Positions 10,782-22,398 of a DNA stretch of 64,000 nucleotides are shown in pieces. The position numbers were made by a program, and so were the translations under genes. Below the pieces are notes generated by a model. The model made no database searches. It saw nothing but the letters and a program-made list of their open reading frames with translations, and had not been told where the DNA came from. The DNA lies in assembly GCF_034702125.1 (NCBI RefSeq), contig NC_085866.1, positions 18,431,815-18,495,814 of the forward strand. The letters are read 5' to 3'. Numbering within the stretch: the stretch's first letter is position 1; each line of letters begins with the position of its first letter. This DNA is from Engraulis encrasicolus. Its lineage: Eukaryota; Chordata; Actinopteri; Clupeiformes; Engraulidae.

Positions 10782-12224
10782 AACCCCAACTCCGATGAAG
10801 TTGGGACGTTTGGTAAACAGTGAATAAAATCAAAATGCTATCATTTTCAAAACATTCAATCTATTCATTAGATGGAGAATAGTGAAAAGACAACATATTA
10901 AGTGTTAAAACCGAGAAAAAATATTGTTTTGGGGGACATATGTACTCATTTCTAATTTGATAAATCCAACACGTCTCAAAAGAGTTGGGACAGGGATCAG
11001 TGAAATTTAGTAAACATCCAAATAAGATAAAACAACAAAGAAGAACATTTCAAAATGAATTGTACTGACGGACAATATAGGTGACCAGGTATAAGATCAT
11101 CACAGAGAGGCTGAGTCACTCAGAATTAAAGATGCAAAGGGAATAATTACCATAGTTATTACATACATTTTTGAATTCCCTTTGATTTACCACGATTGAG
11201 TGTATATAAGACATATTTTTGTTCATAAAATCATTGTATAGGTTCATGACATCATGAAATATATATTGGCTGTAGTCTCACTCTAATTCCTGGAGTGCTA
11301 GAGCTATTGAAAATTGACCATATTAAGAATGCTTAATGCATGAAAATGACACAGGGGTTTAACATTCTCCTAAGCACCTGAGCTCACTTGAAATAGACCC
11401 AGAAGACATGGGAAACTGTCCTTTGCTTACAGAAGTCAGCAGAAGTTGTAGAAGTCCATTCTTTTTGACAATAATAGAGCATTGCACATCCTGTGCTACA
11501 GTGAAAATGGACCATCCAACTTGTGTTAGTGCTAGCTTCAAAAGTCAGCCTCCATGATGGCATGCGGATGCAGTAGTGCATTGGTTAAGATGTTCTCACT
11601 CATCTGTAGAGTTAAATACAGTGCTGAATGGTATAAATGGGTTTTAAACAGCATGAAAAGCCACTCATGCATTATATTTTGAAGGGAGATCTTCGATTAC
11701 TGCCACATAGTAAGGTCAAATTGCATTCTCTACTATGTTTTAACAGTTTGGCTCCATCATAAGGACCAGCATGTGATAAAATGGTGGGTTTTTGGTCAAG
11801 ACCTGTCACACTGTAAGCACTACAGAAAGGAAAACATTGCAAAACATGACAAGGTATACACCCACCATTTAAGCTGGTGAAATCATGTCCAAGATAGGAA
11901 TTAACACTGTTTTTTATATAAAATCATCTCATCGGTTAATGTATTTAACTGTTAAGTGTTGTCTTTTGTTTTGTTTTTAGTCTTCCTCGACATTTGCTGC
12001 CATTTATTGTCCCCGTCCCAACTCTTTTGAGACGTGTTGGATTTCTCAAATTAGAAATGAGTACATATGTCCCCCAAAACAATATTTTTTCTCGGTTTTA
12101 ACACTTAATATGTTGTCTTTTCACTATTCTCCATCTAATGAATAGATTGAGTGTTTTGAAAATGATAGCATTTTGATTTTATTCACTGTTTACCAAACGT
12201 CCCAACTTCATCGGAGTTGGGGTT
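10782..12224. mobile_element. DNA transposon with ~215-bp terminal inverted repeats
   Basis: The arms at 10782-10997 and about 12008-12224 are inverted copies with only a few differences, starting AACCCCAACTCCGATGAAG. The ~1-kb interior has no long ORF. A stretch around 11400-11590 on the plus strand looks like decayed transposase coding sequence (a Gln-Lys-Ser-Ala-Ser-Met-Met-Ala-like block near 11535-11570 can be read across breaks). I cannot assign the superfamily. The near-identity of the arms suggests a recent insertion or gene conversion. Confidence 0.85.
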
Positions 12225-12492
12225 AATATGTTTCACCATTCCCGCTCATGAATAGGCTAAACAAAATAAATGACAATAATAGTAATAATAATAATATACA
12301 TTCATTTTTAAAAACATAAATATTTACAGTAGGCTATACTCAATACAATATATGCACTCTATTTTCAGTTTGACCTGTGTTTGACCTAACTCTAACTTCA
12401 ATGCATTGAAATAGGCTACTCATAGACCCTCCCACCCTTCCAACACCTCTTTCACTCACACCAAGTCAACATCCTATCCACACACATGCACC

Positions 12493-12688
12493 TGTAACGG
12501 AGGTCATCTTGAACCTATTCGTCCCCCTCGGGGCTGCAAACNTGCGACCTCGTCAACCACAACGATCCGGCAATGGGAGACACAGTACGATACCACTGGA
12601 CCAAGGGACAAGTGGCATCGACACTGTATGAAGCTTCGGGAGGGAGGTTTTACTAAGGTTCCACGCCAGCTAGTTAGCCTCCGTTACA
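12493..12688 (-). mobile_element. Short element with TGTAACGGAGG inverted ends and tRNA-like core
   Basis: It is bounded by TGTAACGGAGG and its complement. On the minus strand the core has a tRNA-like A box (TGGTCCAGTGGTA) and a decayed B-box area. It is homologous to the pair at 40724-41190. An N lies within it at 12542. Confidence 0.7.
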
Positions 12689-13025
12689 CACCCACATTCA
12701 CACCCACATAAATGCATCAGCATACATTCACAATCTCCCCTCCCTTTCCTTCCTTCTAACACCCCCACCCTCTCACACATGTGCGTATCCATCCACAAAC
12801 AAACACACTCATGCCTAAAACCCCATGAACAAAATAACAATACAAATAAACCTAAGTAAAAGGATATATATAAAGTAAATAACCAATTTGACTGAAATAA
12901 ACTACAAAGGGTATGCATAATTGAACATTGAATATTTGATTTCTCATCAGGGTGGTTTGAGATAGCTTCTTATTGTAACTAAGGGCCCATTTCTTTGTCA
13001 TATACATTTTCGTTGTTCTTTAAAG

Positions 13026-13229
13026 CATTGTTTCCCAACCTTTTTTGTCTCGCGTACCCCCTAAACCTCTTAGTTGTGCCATGAGTACCCCCTAATTAAT
13101 GTTCTCGCTTTCTCTGACCTGATGTGACTGCTCTATATATTTGTTATAACAATAACAATTTTCCAAGTACCCCCTACAGTGTGCTCACGTACCCCTAGTG
13201 GTACACGTACCCCTGGTTGGGAAACACTG
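13026..13229. mobile_element. hAT-type MITE with perfect 8-bp target duplication
   Basis: The terminal repeats read CATTGTTTCCCAACC and, inverted, CAGTGTTTCCCAACC. The 8-bp duplication CTTTAAAG flanks it at 13018-13025 and 13230-13237. Length 204 bp, non-coding. Confidence 0.88.
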
Positions 13230-13235
13230 CTTTAA

Positions 13236-13594
13236 AGGGACACTGTGCGCGATTTTTAGTTGTTTATTTCCAGAATTCATGCTGCCCATTCACTAATGTT
13301 ACCTTTTTCATGAATACTTACCACCAGCATCAAATTCTAAGTATTCATTATGACTGGAAAAAATTGCACTTTTCATACATGAAAAGGGGGATCTTCTCCA
13401 TGGTCCGCCATTTTTAATTTCCAAAAATAGCCATTTTTAGCTGCAAAACTGACTTGACTTGGACCATACTAGAAAATAATTGTTTAATACTTCGTAAACT
13501 TTCATATAAGATCAAATTTGGCAATAGGCAACCCAATTTCAATAAATAGCATAGTTGCAGTACCTTTTTTGACCATTTCCTGCACAGTGTTCCT
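13236..13594. mobile_element. MITE with TTAA target duplication (piggyBac-like)
   Basis: The ends AGGGACACTGTGC and (inverted) AGGAACACTGTGC are flanked by TTAA at 13232-13235 and 13595-13598. TTAA is the piggyBac target, although Kolobok elements also use it. The left boundary is shared with the hAT MITE duplication. Confidence 0.75.
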
Positions 13595-14063
13595 TTAAGT
13601 TATTTCTCATTTCCTCTATGCTTTCCAACCACTTACCTATACTCGGTGGTTCTATTTTTACCAATTCGCTGTTATTCTAAAGACCCAAAAGAGGTGGAGG
13701 TGGGTTTTTTTTTAGTCCTTCAGGTCTTGTGCCCAGGACTGCATTATGTTGTGGTATTGACACATCCTTGCTTAGTTGTTCTCGCATAAGATGTTGAACC
13801 GCTAGCCACAATTTATTAAGTTTGTCAGATGAGTAAAAAATACATGTAGCCTATAATCAGTGTTGTTTACAACACCTTCCCTCCAACAGCTGGTACTGGT
13901 TTGTGCATATTTAGCTGTTATTGATGTTACTGGCATTGAGCAAATGTTAAGGTTGCCCAGCAACAAATGGAGAATTGCAATTTTCAGTGCAGTTCAGGAG
14001 TACCCAAAGTTAATGGGATTCTGGAGAGGACAAGGTGCTTTAAGTCCTCAGTGTTAAAATGAA

Positions 14064-14276
<213 letters not shown>

Positions 14277-15113
14277 ATGGAAAAGAGTGAGAGTTGAGTG
14301 CATGGAAACAGGATGGCACAGGTTGTCACAGGATGTGTGGGTGGGGGAACTTGCTCTGTGGGTACATATAAACATTCTCCCTTGTGAAATCACTGGAATT
14401 GGAGATACAGTATGTGAGTACGGTGTGTCATATTTTTTCTTGTCATGGATAGGAAGGCTTTTCCTTTAGGTGGATAAGTTGAGTTGTAAAATTGTCGCTG
14501 TAGCCTATTCACTGAGGAATAATTCAAAAGATATGGACAAATATAGCATTATTTTTGTTAGAAATATTATACTGAAAACACTTTAAATCATTGTGAAGTA
14601 GGTGTTCAGGAAATGTAATGTTCGGAGTGAAATAGATTTTACCGACATCACTTTTGTCTCAGCTTATTCTCAATGTCTAAAATCTATGTTGTGCGACTTG
14701 CAACCGTCAAAGCCATTTCAAGTGAACGGTCAAAATTACCAAGAGAATTGCTTGTGATTCCCATTCTCGTGGATGGTGGACTAGAGGGAGAAATAAAGAC
14801 ATCCATTTAAATTTATTTGGACATAAATCATTAACATGTCATTTGTCAGAAGTGTTTTATCATGTCAGACAACTTTAGGAAATACACATACTAGAATACA
14901 TACATTCCATACATTTTGATAAGACAGTGGAGATAAGCAGGACACAATTGACACATAAAAACTGATCAATAATGTTGAGCAGCGGCTTGATTGGGGATCT
15001 GTTTGGAATTTGTTGGCTTTATCCCATTCCAAGAGCGTGAGTGACTATAAATGCTGTGGCTGCCACAGATGGATTTAAAATGCACCATGAACTTACATTT
15101 TGGTCTTTTAGAC

Positions 15114-15328
15114 CAGTGATTTTCAATCTGTGGGCCGGGGCCCACTGGTGGGACCTCAGGGTATTCCAAGTGGGCCTTGAAACTATTTTCTAAAAATGAA
15201 AATAATATTTGTGAGTGTATTGCTGTTTACTATATTTCAGCTTTATTGTGTATTGGGTCTGAGGTGGGCCCCACATATTTCTGAAAATTTCAAGTGGGCC
15301 CCAAGTTGAAAAATGTTGGGAACCCCTG
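15114..15328. mobile_element. hAT-type MITE with perfect 8-bp target duplication
   Basis: The ends CAGTGATTTTCAATCTG and GTTGGGAACCCCTG are imperfectly inverted. TTTTAGAC is duplicated at 15106-15113 and 15329-15336. Confidence 0.85.
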
Positions 15329-15339
15329 TTTTAGACAGG

Positions 15340-15474
15340 ACAGGGCAGTTATGAGAGAGAGACAGGAAACATTTTGGAGAGAGAGATGGGGAAGGGTTGG
15401 CAAAGGACCGGGGCTGGAATCGAACCCGGGTCCGCTGCATAGTAGACGAGTGCCCTACCGTTAAGCCACAGTAG
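15340..15474 (-). mobile_element. tRNA-derived SINE
   Basis: Read on the minus strand, the right end is tRNA-like: an A-box region TGGCTTAACGGTAGGGCA and a B box GGTTCGATTCC. A pyrimidine-rich body follows. The cloverleaf is degenerate, so this is a SINE head rather than a tRNA gene. Confidence 0.75.
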
Positions 15475-16297
15475 TGTCATGAACTTATTTGACACAAATA
15501 GGTCACTTCACATTACCATTTGATCACTCTATGTTTTAAGCTAGCCGGGTAAGATAATGTTAGCATTTTACAAAACCAGACAGTCACAAGCTATTATTAT
15601 ACCATTTCTTGTTCGTGTAGAATGATATGACAGCCGTTAAATCAGAGATCAAAACATGTGAGTCGTTAACCCATGTAGACATTGTGTTGTGATATTGAGT
15701 GGGTTGTGTGTGCAAACTCCTGTCAGCTAGGCCTGTATGCGATCTCGCTGTGTCGGAGCTGGAGGGACTGGTGCCTGCCATTGTGGAAGAACCCCTAAAT
15801 GTTCTCTAAGGGACATTGGGGTTGTTCCCAGAACTTTTAGGCTCTTCAGAGAACTGTTACAGTTCCTTGCAGAACATGTAGGTTTCCCCACCATCCAGCT
15901 AAAGTGTTTTTGAGGAACCTTCTATATAGTGTCAAGTTCGTTGTCAGCAGTTCTACAGATGCATTCTATCTATTCTCACTTATTTTGTAGCCAGATTCTT
16001 TCATAAGAAAATCCCACTAATATAATAAACTTTAATCATTACTTTGTGTTGAATGACGTTTAATCAGTCTATCAAATGTAAATTATTGTCTCACACATTG
16101 TCTTTGCTGTTTCTTGTAGTTTCCAAGGCATTGCAGAGTTACCACAGCTGCAGAGAGTCACATATACTGTTGCGCCATCAACTTAAAGTGGATACCTGTA
16201 CCTCAAAACGGCTCAGGCTGAAACCTTCTCAACACAAATCCCCACATAGTACCTTATATGTGTGTCCTTGTATTCAGTGTCCATCATTGTTTATGGG

Positions 16298-18923
16298 ATG
16301 ATGGCTGTTATCCGTGTTGCCATGGCTACCACATGTGGCCCAGCAGAATACAAAACTGGGGAAGAATGCTGTCCCATGTGCAGCCCTGGTATGTAGATTA
16401 GATTAGATTTGATAAATACATACAATACGATACAACATGTTTTCATATAGCGCAGTATCACAACTATGAAGTTCACTTGTATGAAGCTCTTGTAGGCCTA
16501 CTATGTTGTAAATGTAAATGTACTATGTTGTATCGAAAATTGCATGTAGCCTACTTTGCTCAGTTTTTAAAGAAACATTATTTTTATGATTAAGCAGGTC
16601 TCCGCCTTCTGAAAGCTTACCCTACAGCAGTGTTTCTCAACAGGGGTGCCGCGGGCCCCCCTCAGGGGTGCCGCGGAAACGTGGCTGATAAATAAATTAT
16701 GTAATATGATACATATTTGTCTAAATTGATAAGTTAATGCTAGTCAGTGGAATCTTTCAATAAAGTAAATATAGGTCGCCCCAGTCAGCTGCAACTTTGA
16801 ACGTAGGTCGTGTGACGTCTCCAAATGTGTTACTTTTCTAAGCTTTTGTGGTATCGGATGCGATGCCATGTTACGGCTTGTTGGTTTGGGGTGCCTTGAA
16901 ATTTTTCATGAATTGAAAGGGTGCCTCGCCTAAAAAAAGGTTGAGAAACACTGCCCTATATGATCACTTCCCTACATGCTACATGAGCCTGATCTCAGTG
17001 GACAAGCCTTCATCGGCAAACAGGATGTAGGGGAGGAAGTGGTGTTGTGGTTGTAGTTTAGCATCATGGCGCATTACAGTAGTTTTCATAGGCCTACGTT
17101 ACAAGCAAAGAGATCCAATCTTTGGCCGAATTCCCTTTCTAATTTCTACCCCTACCCCTACGCCTTCCCCTTGCCCCTCCAAACGGAGCAGTAAGGGGTA
17201 CTCCTTCAACAATAACGGCATAACAGTCATGGCATTCAAATCAGCCTCTCTACTTAAACCATGTATATTGCTTGCAATTACTCAAGTAACAATCTAAAAA
17301 AGGACAACGGTGTTGCACGACTTTCGCAATTCTTTCACAGCTTCCATGCATTCAGGAAGGAATCAGGAGATTTCTCTGAACAGTCATACCACTACATTTA
17401 ATTCATAACTTGACTTCAATGGACCTGACGGAATCATAGAATATGGGCTCTGTACACAGTGTTGTCTCTGAATTTAGGGTATGATGTTTATGTTGTTTTG
17501 TTGTTATACTGTGTTTAAGGGCACTATGTTGTGCGTCACTGTACCGAGTACACCAGTACCACATGCCAGCCTTGTCCAACTTCAACCTTTACAGACAAGC
17601 CCAATGGCCTCAATAGATGTATATCTTGCTCAATCTGCGACTCTAGTAAGTAGGCATTACACATTCATTTTATTTTCAGTTGGTCTTGACATCATAGTGT
17701 CGCACGTTTAAAAGAATGAATGTGGGTAGTGGTGTTGGTGAAGGGCCCCTGAACAAGGCATCCAGCCATTCGGGGCCCCTAAGTGAAATAAAGACATGTG
17801 GGCGATGGGACCTTGTAATATTTTTACTGGTATTTATTTACCATGGTGGACCTACAGAGGGCAGATTTGGTGGAGCCCTTGACAACTGTCTATTTTCTCT
17901 TAGCAAAGAGAGATATCCTCTGCGCTCCTGCACTTCACAATCTGGTGCGTCTCGGGAAAGGACTTGGTAAATGCAGGGGAAGAAACGAGTCACCGGAGCA
18001 TCTTCAGATGTGGAAAATAACGTGTTTTATTGGGCAAGCGCCAAGACTAACGTTTCAACATTCACATGTCTTCTTCAGAGTCAATATGGCAAACCTGGGT
18101 AGGTGGTGCTTAAAAAAACGTTCAGAAGCACCTGACAGGTGCGTAGGGGGGTGGTGACTGCAATCACCCAAGGGTGCCTGAAGAGACTGCACTCCAAAAA
18201 CAAAAAACAAAGATAAACAAACAAAGGTGTGAACGTCGAAACGTTAGTCTTGGCGCTCAATAAAATAAGTTATTTTCCACATCTGAAGATGCTCCGGTGA
18301 CTCGTTTCTTCCCCTGTCTATTTTGTCTACTGGTAAAACTGGCTTTGGAGCTGACCCTACAGACCTACTACTATACTGTAGACCTACCTAGTTGCGTTGA
18401 TACGTCTGTTAGTTCAACCTTGTATTTGTGTGCTATTTGCATAGGTACATGTCAGTGCCACACTGTAGTCCTTTTGAGTCCATGCCTCAAAGGTCTGCTT
18501 TTGCCATTTCTGCCACTGCCTTGGACACAAAAGAGCCACAAGGGGGCGCGAGAACTCACAATGAAAAAAGGAGAAGTGGCCACAACCTGGATGCCTTATA
18601 GGTTCATGATTGTCATTGTCATTTAATATCTTTGACCGATTCTGTTTCCTTCACTGTAAATCAGGTGCAGGTTTGAGAGTGAAGAGGAACTGCAGCTCCA
18701 CCTCAGACACACTCTGTGAGCCTCTGGAAGGACACTACTGCACTGACCCAATCAAAGATGGCTGCCAAGGAGCTGTGGAACACAAAACGTGCTTACCGGG
18801 ACAGTACATCAAACTGCCAGGTTAGAGAATCATTCCAATTGAATATTTATACAGTGACCTGAACTGAACAAGAATGTGTTAGTAAAAGCCAGATCATGCT
18901 ACACAAACATGACTCTGTGTGTG

Positions 18924-18964
<41 letters not shown>

Positions 18965-19585
18965 ATGTGTGTGTGTGTGTGAGACAGGTTCAGCGTCTTC
19001 AGATACTGAGTGTGAAGACTGTGGTGATAACACATACTCAGATGGAACATTCACCTCCTGCAGACCACACACACGGTATGTTCACACACTCATAGTGCAG
19101 GGTTTCCCAACAAGGCGGTCAACTCCGCCATCTTGCCAACAAACATGTTCCACCTTGACTAGACCCTGTAACGATAAAACAGTTTATGTTGAGGTTACAA
19201 TTCTAAAGTTCCTTTAGAACTGTATAAGCTATTCATTTTGGAGGGTTTCATGTAATATTTCATATGAAGTGGCACAACAGCAAACACATCTCTCACATCT
19301 GTTACCGACTAACAGGGCACCGATCTTGAAAAAGAAATGTTCTGTAGTAAACACTTCAGAGTGAATTATGACTGTCAATATGACTACTGTACTGTATGTG
19401 ATGTCCATAGGTGTGTGCAGAAGGGACTTGTGGTTCTGAAAGAAGGCTCATCGTCATATGACACTAAGTGCAGGAAGAGGCACAACCACATAGGTGTTGT
19501 AGCGGCTGTGTCACTCCTAGCTGTGGCAATGGGAGCTGTGGGGGTCGTTACATGTATGCAACAGAAGGAAGAAAAGATGCAATAA
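16298..19585 (+). CDS. tnfrsf14: TNF receptor superfamily member, HVEM/TNFRSF14-like (copy A)
   Basis: Five exons join in frame: 16298-16388, 17520-17645, 18665-18820, 18988-19075 and 19411-19585 (phases 1,1,1,2), about 211 aa. Every intron is GT-AG. The product is a type I membrane receptor with cysteine-rich domains: ECCPMCSPGHY opens the first, followed by HCTEYTSTTCQPC and CISCSICD, then two further cysteine-rich segments. A hydrophobic helix (about residues 179-201) follows and only about ten residues remain before TAA (19583-19585). No TRAF-binding motif or death domain is present in that tail. The start is uncertain: an in-frame ATG pair at 16298 gives a weak signal peptide, and an acceptor-like TTGTATTCAG just upstream may mean an earlier exon. 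A GT donor (AAG|GTAAAT) right after the stop hints at a lost tail exon. TNFRSF14 is the best guess by domain pattern and linkage; CD40-like is the alternative. Confidence 0.8.
16628..16953. mobile_element. hAT-type MITE in intron 1 of receptor copy A
   Basis: CAGTGTTTCTCAAC is inverted at the right end. The flanking 8-mers CCCTACAG and CCCTATAT agree in the first five bases, so the duplication has decayed. Confidence 0.7.
17974..18316. mobile_element. Foldback element in intron 2 of receptor copy A
   Basis: The arms of about 70 bp start CAGGGGAAGAAACGAGTCAC and return inverted at the right end with few differences. The interior carries the inverted pair GCGCCAAGACTAACGTTTC. Non-coding. Confidence 0.8.
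18926..18982. repeat. (GT)n tract directly before exon 4 of receptor copy A
   Basis: GT repeats run to within six bases of the acceptor AG at 18986-18987 and take the place of a normal polypyrimidine tract. Confidence 0.9.
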
Positions 19586-22179
19586 CCAAGGTAAATATGA
19601 GAGTCCTGGTGTATTGTAACTGTAACGAAGTTAGTTTACTAATATCCCAATCAGGCCTATGCTGTAGTACATATTATGAATGTTTATGGAGGGCAGGCAG
19701 TTTCAAGCCCAAAACAGCTGGGAGCTTGGAGCTTTGATGATCAGTCACTATTGTCATATAATATAAACAGCTCGTCATACATTTGCAATGTAGATAATCC
19801 TACCAACCCAATCAACATTCTGAGAATTCATATTTGAATCAGTACATTCAAACTGATTCATTTTCGATAGGTCAATGTTAATACTGTACATGTAAATGAA
19901 TGTGTCACCTTGGTGTGAAAAATAACTCTCGTTTTGTCATATGTGGATAGATGCTCTACGATCACCTCATGATCCCAGCAAGCTACTGTCTGACTGTCTG
20001 TCCCCACTGACTGATGTGACAACCACATGTGAGAATCCCTCCTGACACGTCTGTGCATGTTGGGAATTGAAGCTGTGGGAAGAAAAAGGAGTCGCACACC
20101 GGAGCTTGATGCTATCAGTGAAACTAAAAGCCGAAAATGAAATTGAACCTGCAAACTTCAGTCTGCTTGATTCTGTTATTTTGTATGTTGACGTCTTATT
20201 TGTTAGGCCTATATGTGGACCATAGGAAAAGTGTACTGTAGTAGTCGATTGCATTTAGAAAAATACACCTAACCCCAAAAAAATTCTAACAAAAGGTTTC
20301 TCGGTGGTTTACAGTACTATCAGATGTACTTAACAACATACTAAAAATCTGCCAAAATCTGACTTCAGGAAAGGCCTCATTTTCAAGATGGCCGCCGCAG
20401 GGCCCTTAAATTGACTCTGGCCTTAAAATAGCATTGAAATGACCAGGAATAGTGGTGTTTGATGCATGTTTCAACCTTGTAATGTTGTAATTAGACTATG
20501 TCCTTGATATATATATATATGATTATTAGTGCAGTTTGCAGTTAAAAATCAATTTACAACTGTATGGTACTGTAATATTAGACAAATTTGGCCTAGCGGT
20601 TAGGCTAAATACCGCTAACCTCTTCTTTGTGTGCATTTTAGGTTTTTTTTTTCAATTATGATTATTTTTTACATTAATATTACATGTTTTGCATTTGCAT
20701 GTTTTAAAATGTACTTATTTATTTTATTTTGTCACTGACGATCAATGGTAAAAAGCAAGGAATCCATACGAAGGATTCAAAATTTCACTTTTCACTTTTA
20801 TGGATAGACAAGAGATGACTGCAGCCATAAAATTACATTGAAATGACTAGGAATAGAGGTGTTTTATATGTTTTTTCCCCTATGTAATGTTGTTAAAATA
20901 TTTCCCTGATATTATGAATGGTTATAAATGCATTTTGATTTTGTTTTGATTGATGATATTAGCCAAATCTGCTCTGGCATACTGTAGTAGGCTAACTGCT
21001 ATCCCCTTTGTTTGTGATTATGATTACTTTCACTTTCCTTGAAAAATTATCTGTATCTTAACATTTTATTTATTTATTATATATATTTATTTATGTATTT
21101 ATACTGTAGGCCTATGTAGACCCGATGACCATAGCCTTATAAAGACCTTGAAATGACCAGGAAAGGTGATGGTTCATATTTGTTTTGACCAAGTAAAATT
21201 AAAGTAATATTTTGGGAATTAACTTTTTTTTATCCATATCATACTGATCCCAATAATATTAAACTCTGGACTCTTCAGTCATGCTGAATAACTTGAATTT
21301 GGAACAGAATGTGTACATTTTTTTTCATTTAAGTATAATACAACTTCAAACAGGAAATTCATCCATGACTTCCATCGTGGCTCTGGCCAAGCTGAAGTGT
21401 AAGCCATACTCTATTCTTAAAGGTGTGTGTCTGTCACAACCAAAACGGACTGCTCACTACAGGCATTGAGTTTCCAATTTTGGGCAGCGCTGAAATGGCA
21501 CAGATGAGCAGCTTGACCAGATTGACTTGATCTTGAAATATTGTGCAGCATCATGGTAACAGGCTAAATCACAGTAGCTGGCTAAACATGATGCCAGAGA
21601 ATTCCCCATCCTGCTAAAATGAATGTGACCTGTGGCCATCATTATGAAGTACTTTGAATTGCTAGTTATGTCATACTTCCAGTGAAAGGCACTCAAGCTA
21701 TGACGCTACCAATGTATGCATAACTCTTTGGCAAGAATGGGCTTCATCTTCCAGTTAAGTCTGTATGACTTGAATACAAGCAAGAGAAGTCCCGGCTGGT
21801 TTTAGAGTGGATGGAGTCAGGGATCACAAAGTAAAAGGAGCTGCTGTAGCTATCCAAACGGCGCAAGTGGAGTGGCCTTGCAAGATGTCCAACCAATAAA
21901 TTACCCTATGGATGCAGTACTCCCACCGGGTCCAGGTCCATGCTCCTTGCTTGCCCCGGGACACAGGCAGAGCAGGAGCACCACCTTGTCAAGACTGAGT
22001 CAATGCTTGCACAATCATGCTCAGCCTTCTGCTTTTCACCCTGCTAATGAATGACTGGACGTCAACCTACAGTACCACTCCAATCTTGATAAGTTCACAG
22101 ACGATCAAGAGGGACAAGGCACACTACAGGAAAAAGGTAGACCTTTTGAGCAGCACAAAGATGAGATATGTGGGTTTGT
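19586..22179. other. Intergenic DNA, no supported gene
   Basis: No exon chain could be assembled. A possible relic of a receptor tail exon around 19950-20010 was considered but not supported. Degenerate repeats occupy 20390-21190. The short frame at 21872-22054 has no recognisable domain. Confidence 0.4.
20390..21190 (+). repeat. Three degenerate direct repeats of roughly 300-400 bp
   Basis: A block reading ATTGAAATGACCAGGAATAG, with variants, recurs near 20433, 20837 and 21150. After the first two copies similar text around TGTAATGTTGT follows; the third is shorter. Old tandem duplication is the simplest reading. Confidence 0.55.
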
Positions 22180-22398
22180 CCTGATTATCATTGACTTTCA
22201 AATCTCTTCAAGACTTGGTCTAACCAAGAGCATAACAATCAATATTTCCCAAACGGCATGGTCGACCCACCCCCTTGGTTTGCTAATGGTTGCATGCTTC
22301 CCAACAAAGCATGCTTCCCAACAACCGGGAGGAGTGCCCGGTTTTTCCGGAGCTCAGAAATTATATGTGTATTGCTCTTGGCCTGACTACCTGTAGAA
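22180..22398 (+). repeat. Left half of a dispersed repeat, interrupted by the CACTG transposon
   Basis: The text from CCTGATTATCATTGACTTTC to TTGCTCTTGGCCTGACTA matches 41417-41561. The right half of the same repeat (AAGCAATGCTGAAGGTGTTG onward) lies at 24345-24395, beyond the inserted element. The copy at 41417-41610 is continuous. Confidence 0.75.

Noticed and set aside
19950..20010. Candidate cytoplasmic-tail exon for receptor copy A
   Set aside because: A short open piece after an AG could be read, but no phase-compatible join past the TAA at 19583 exists and no motif supports it.
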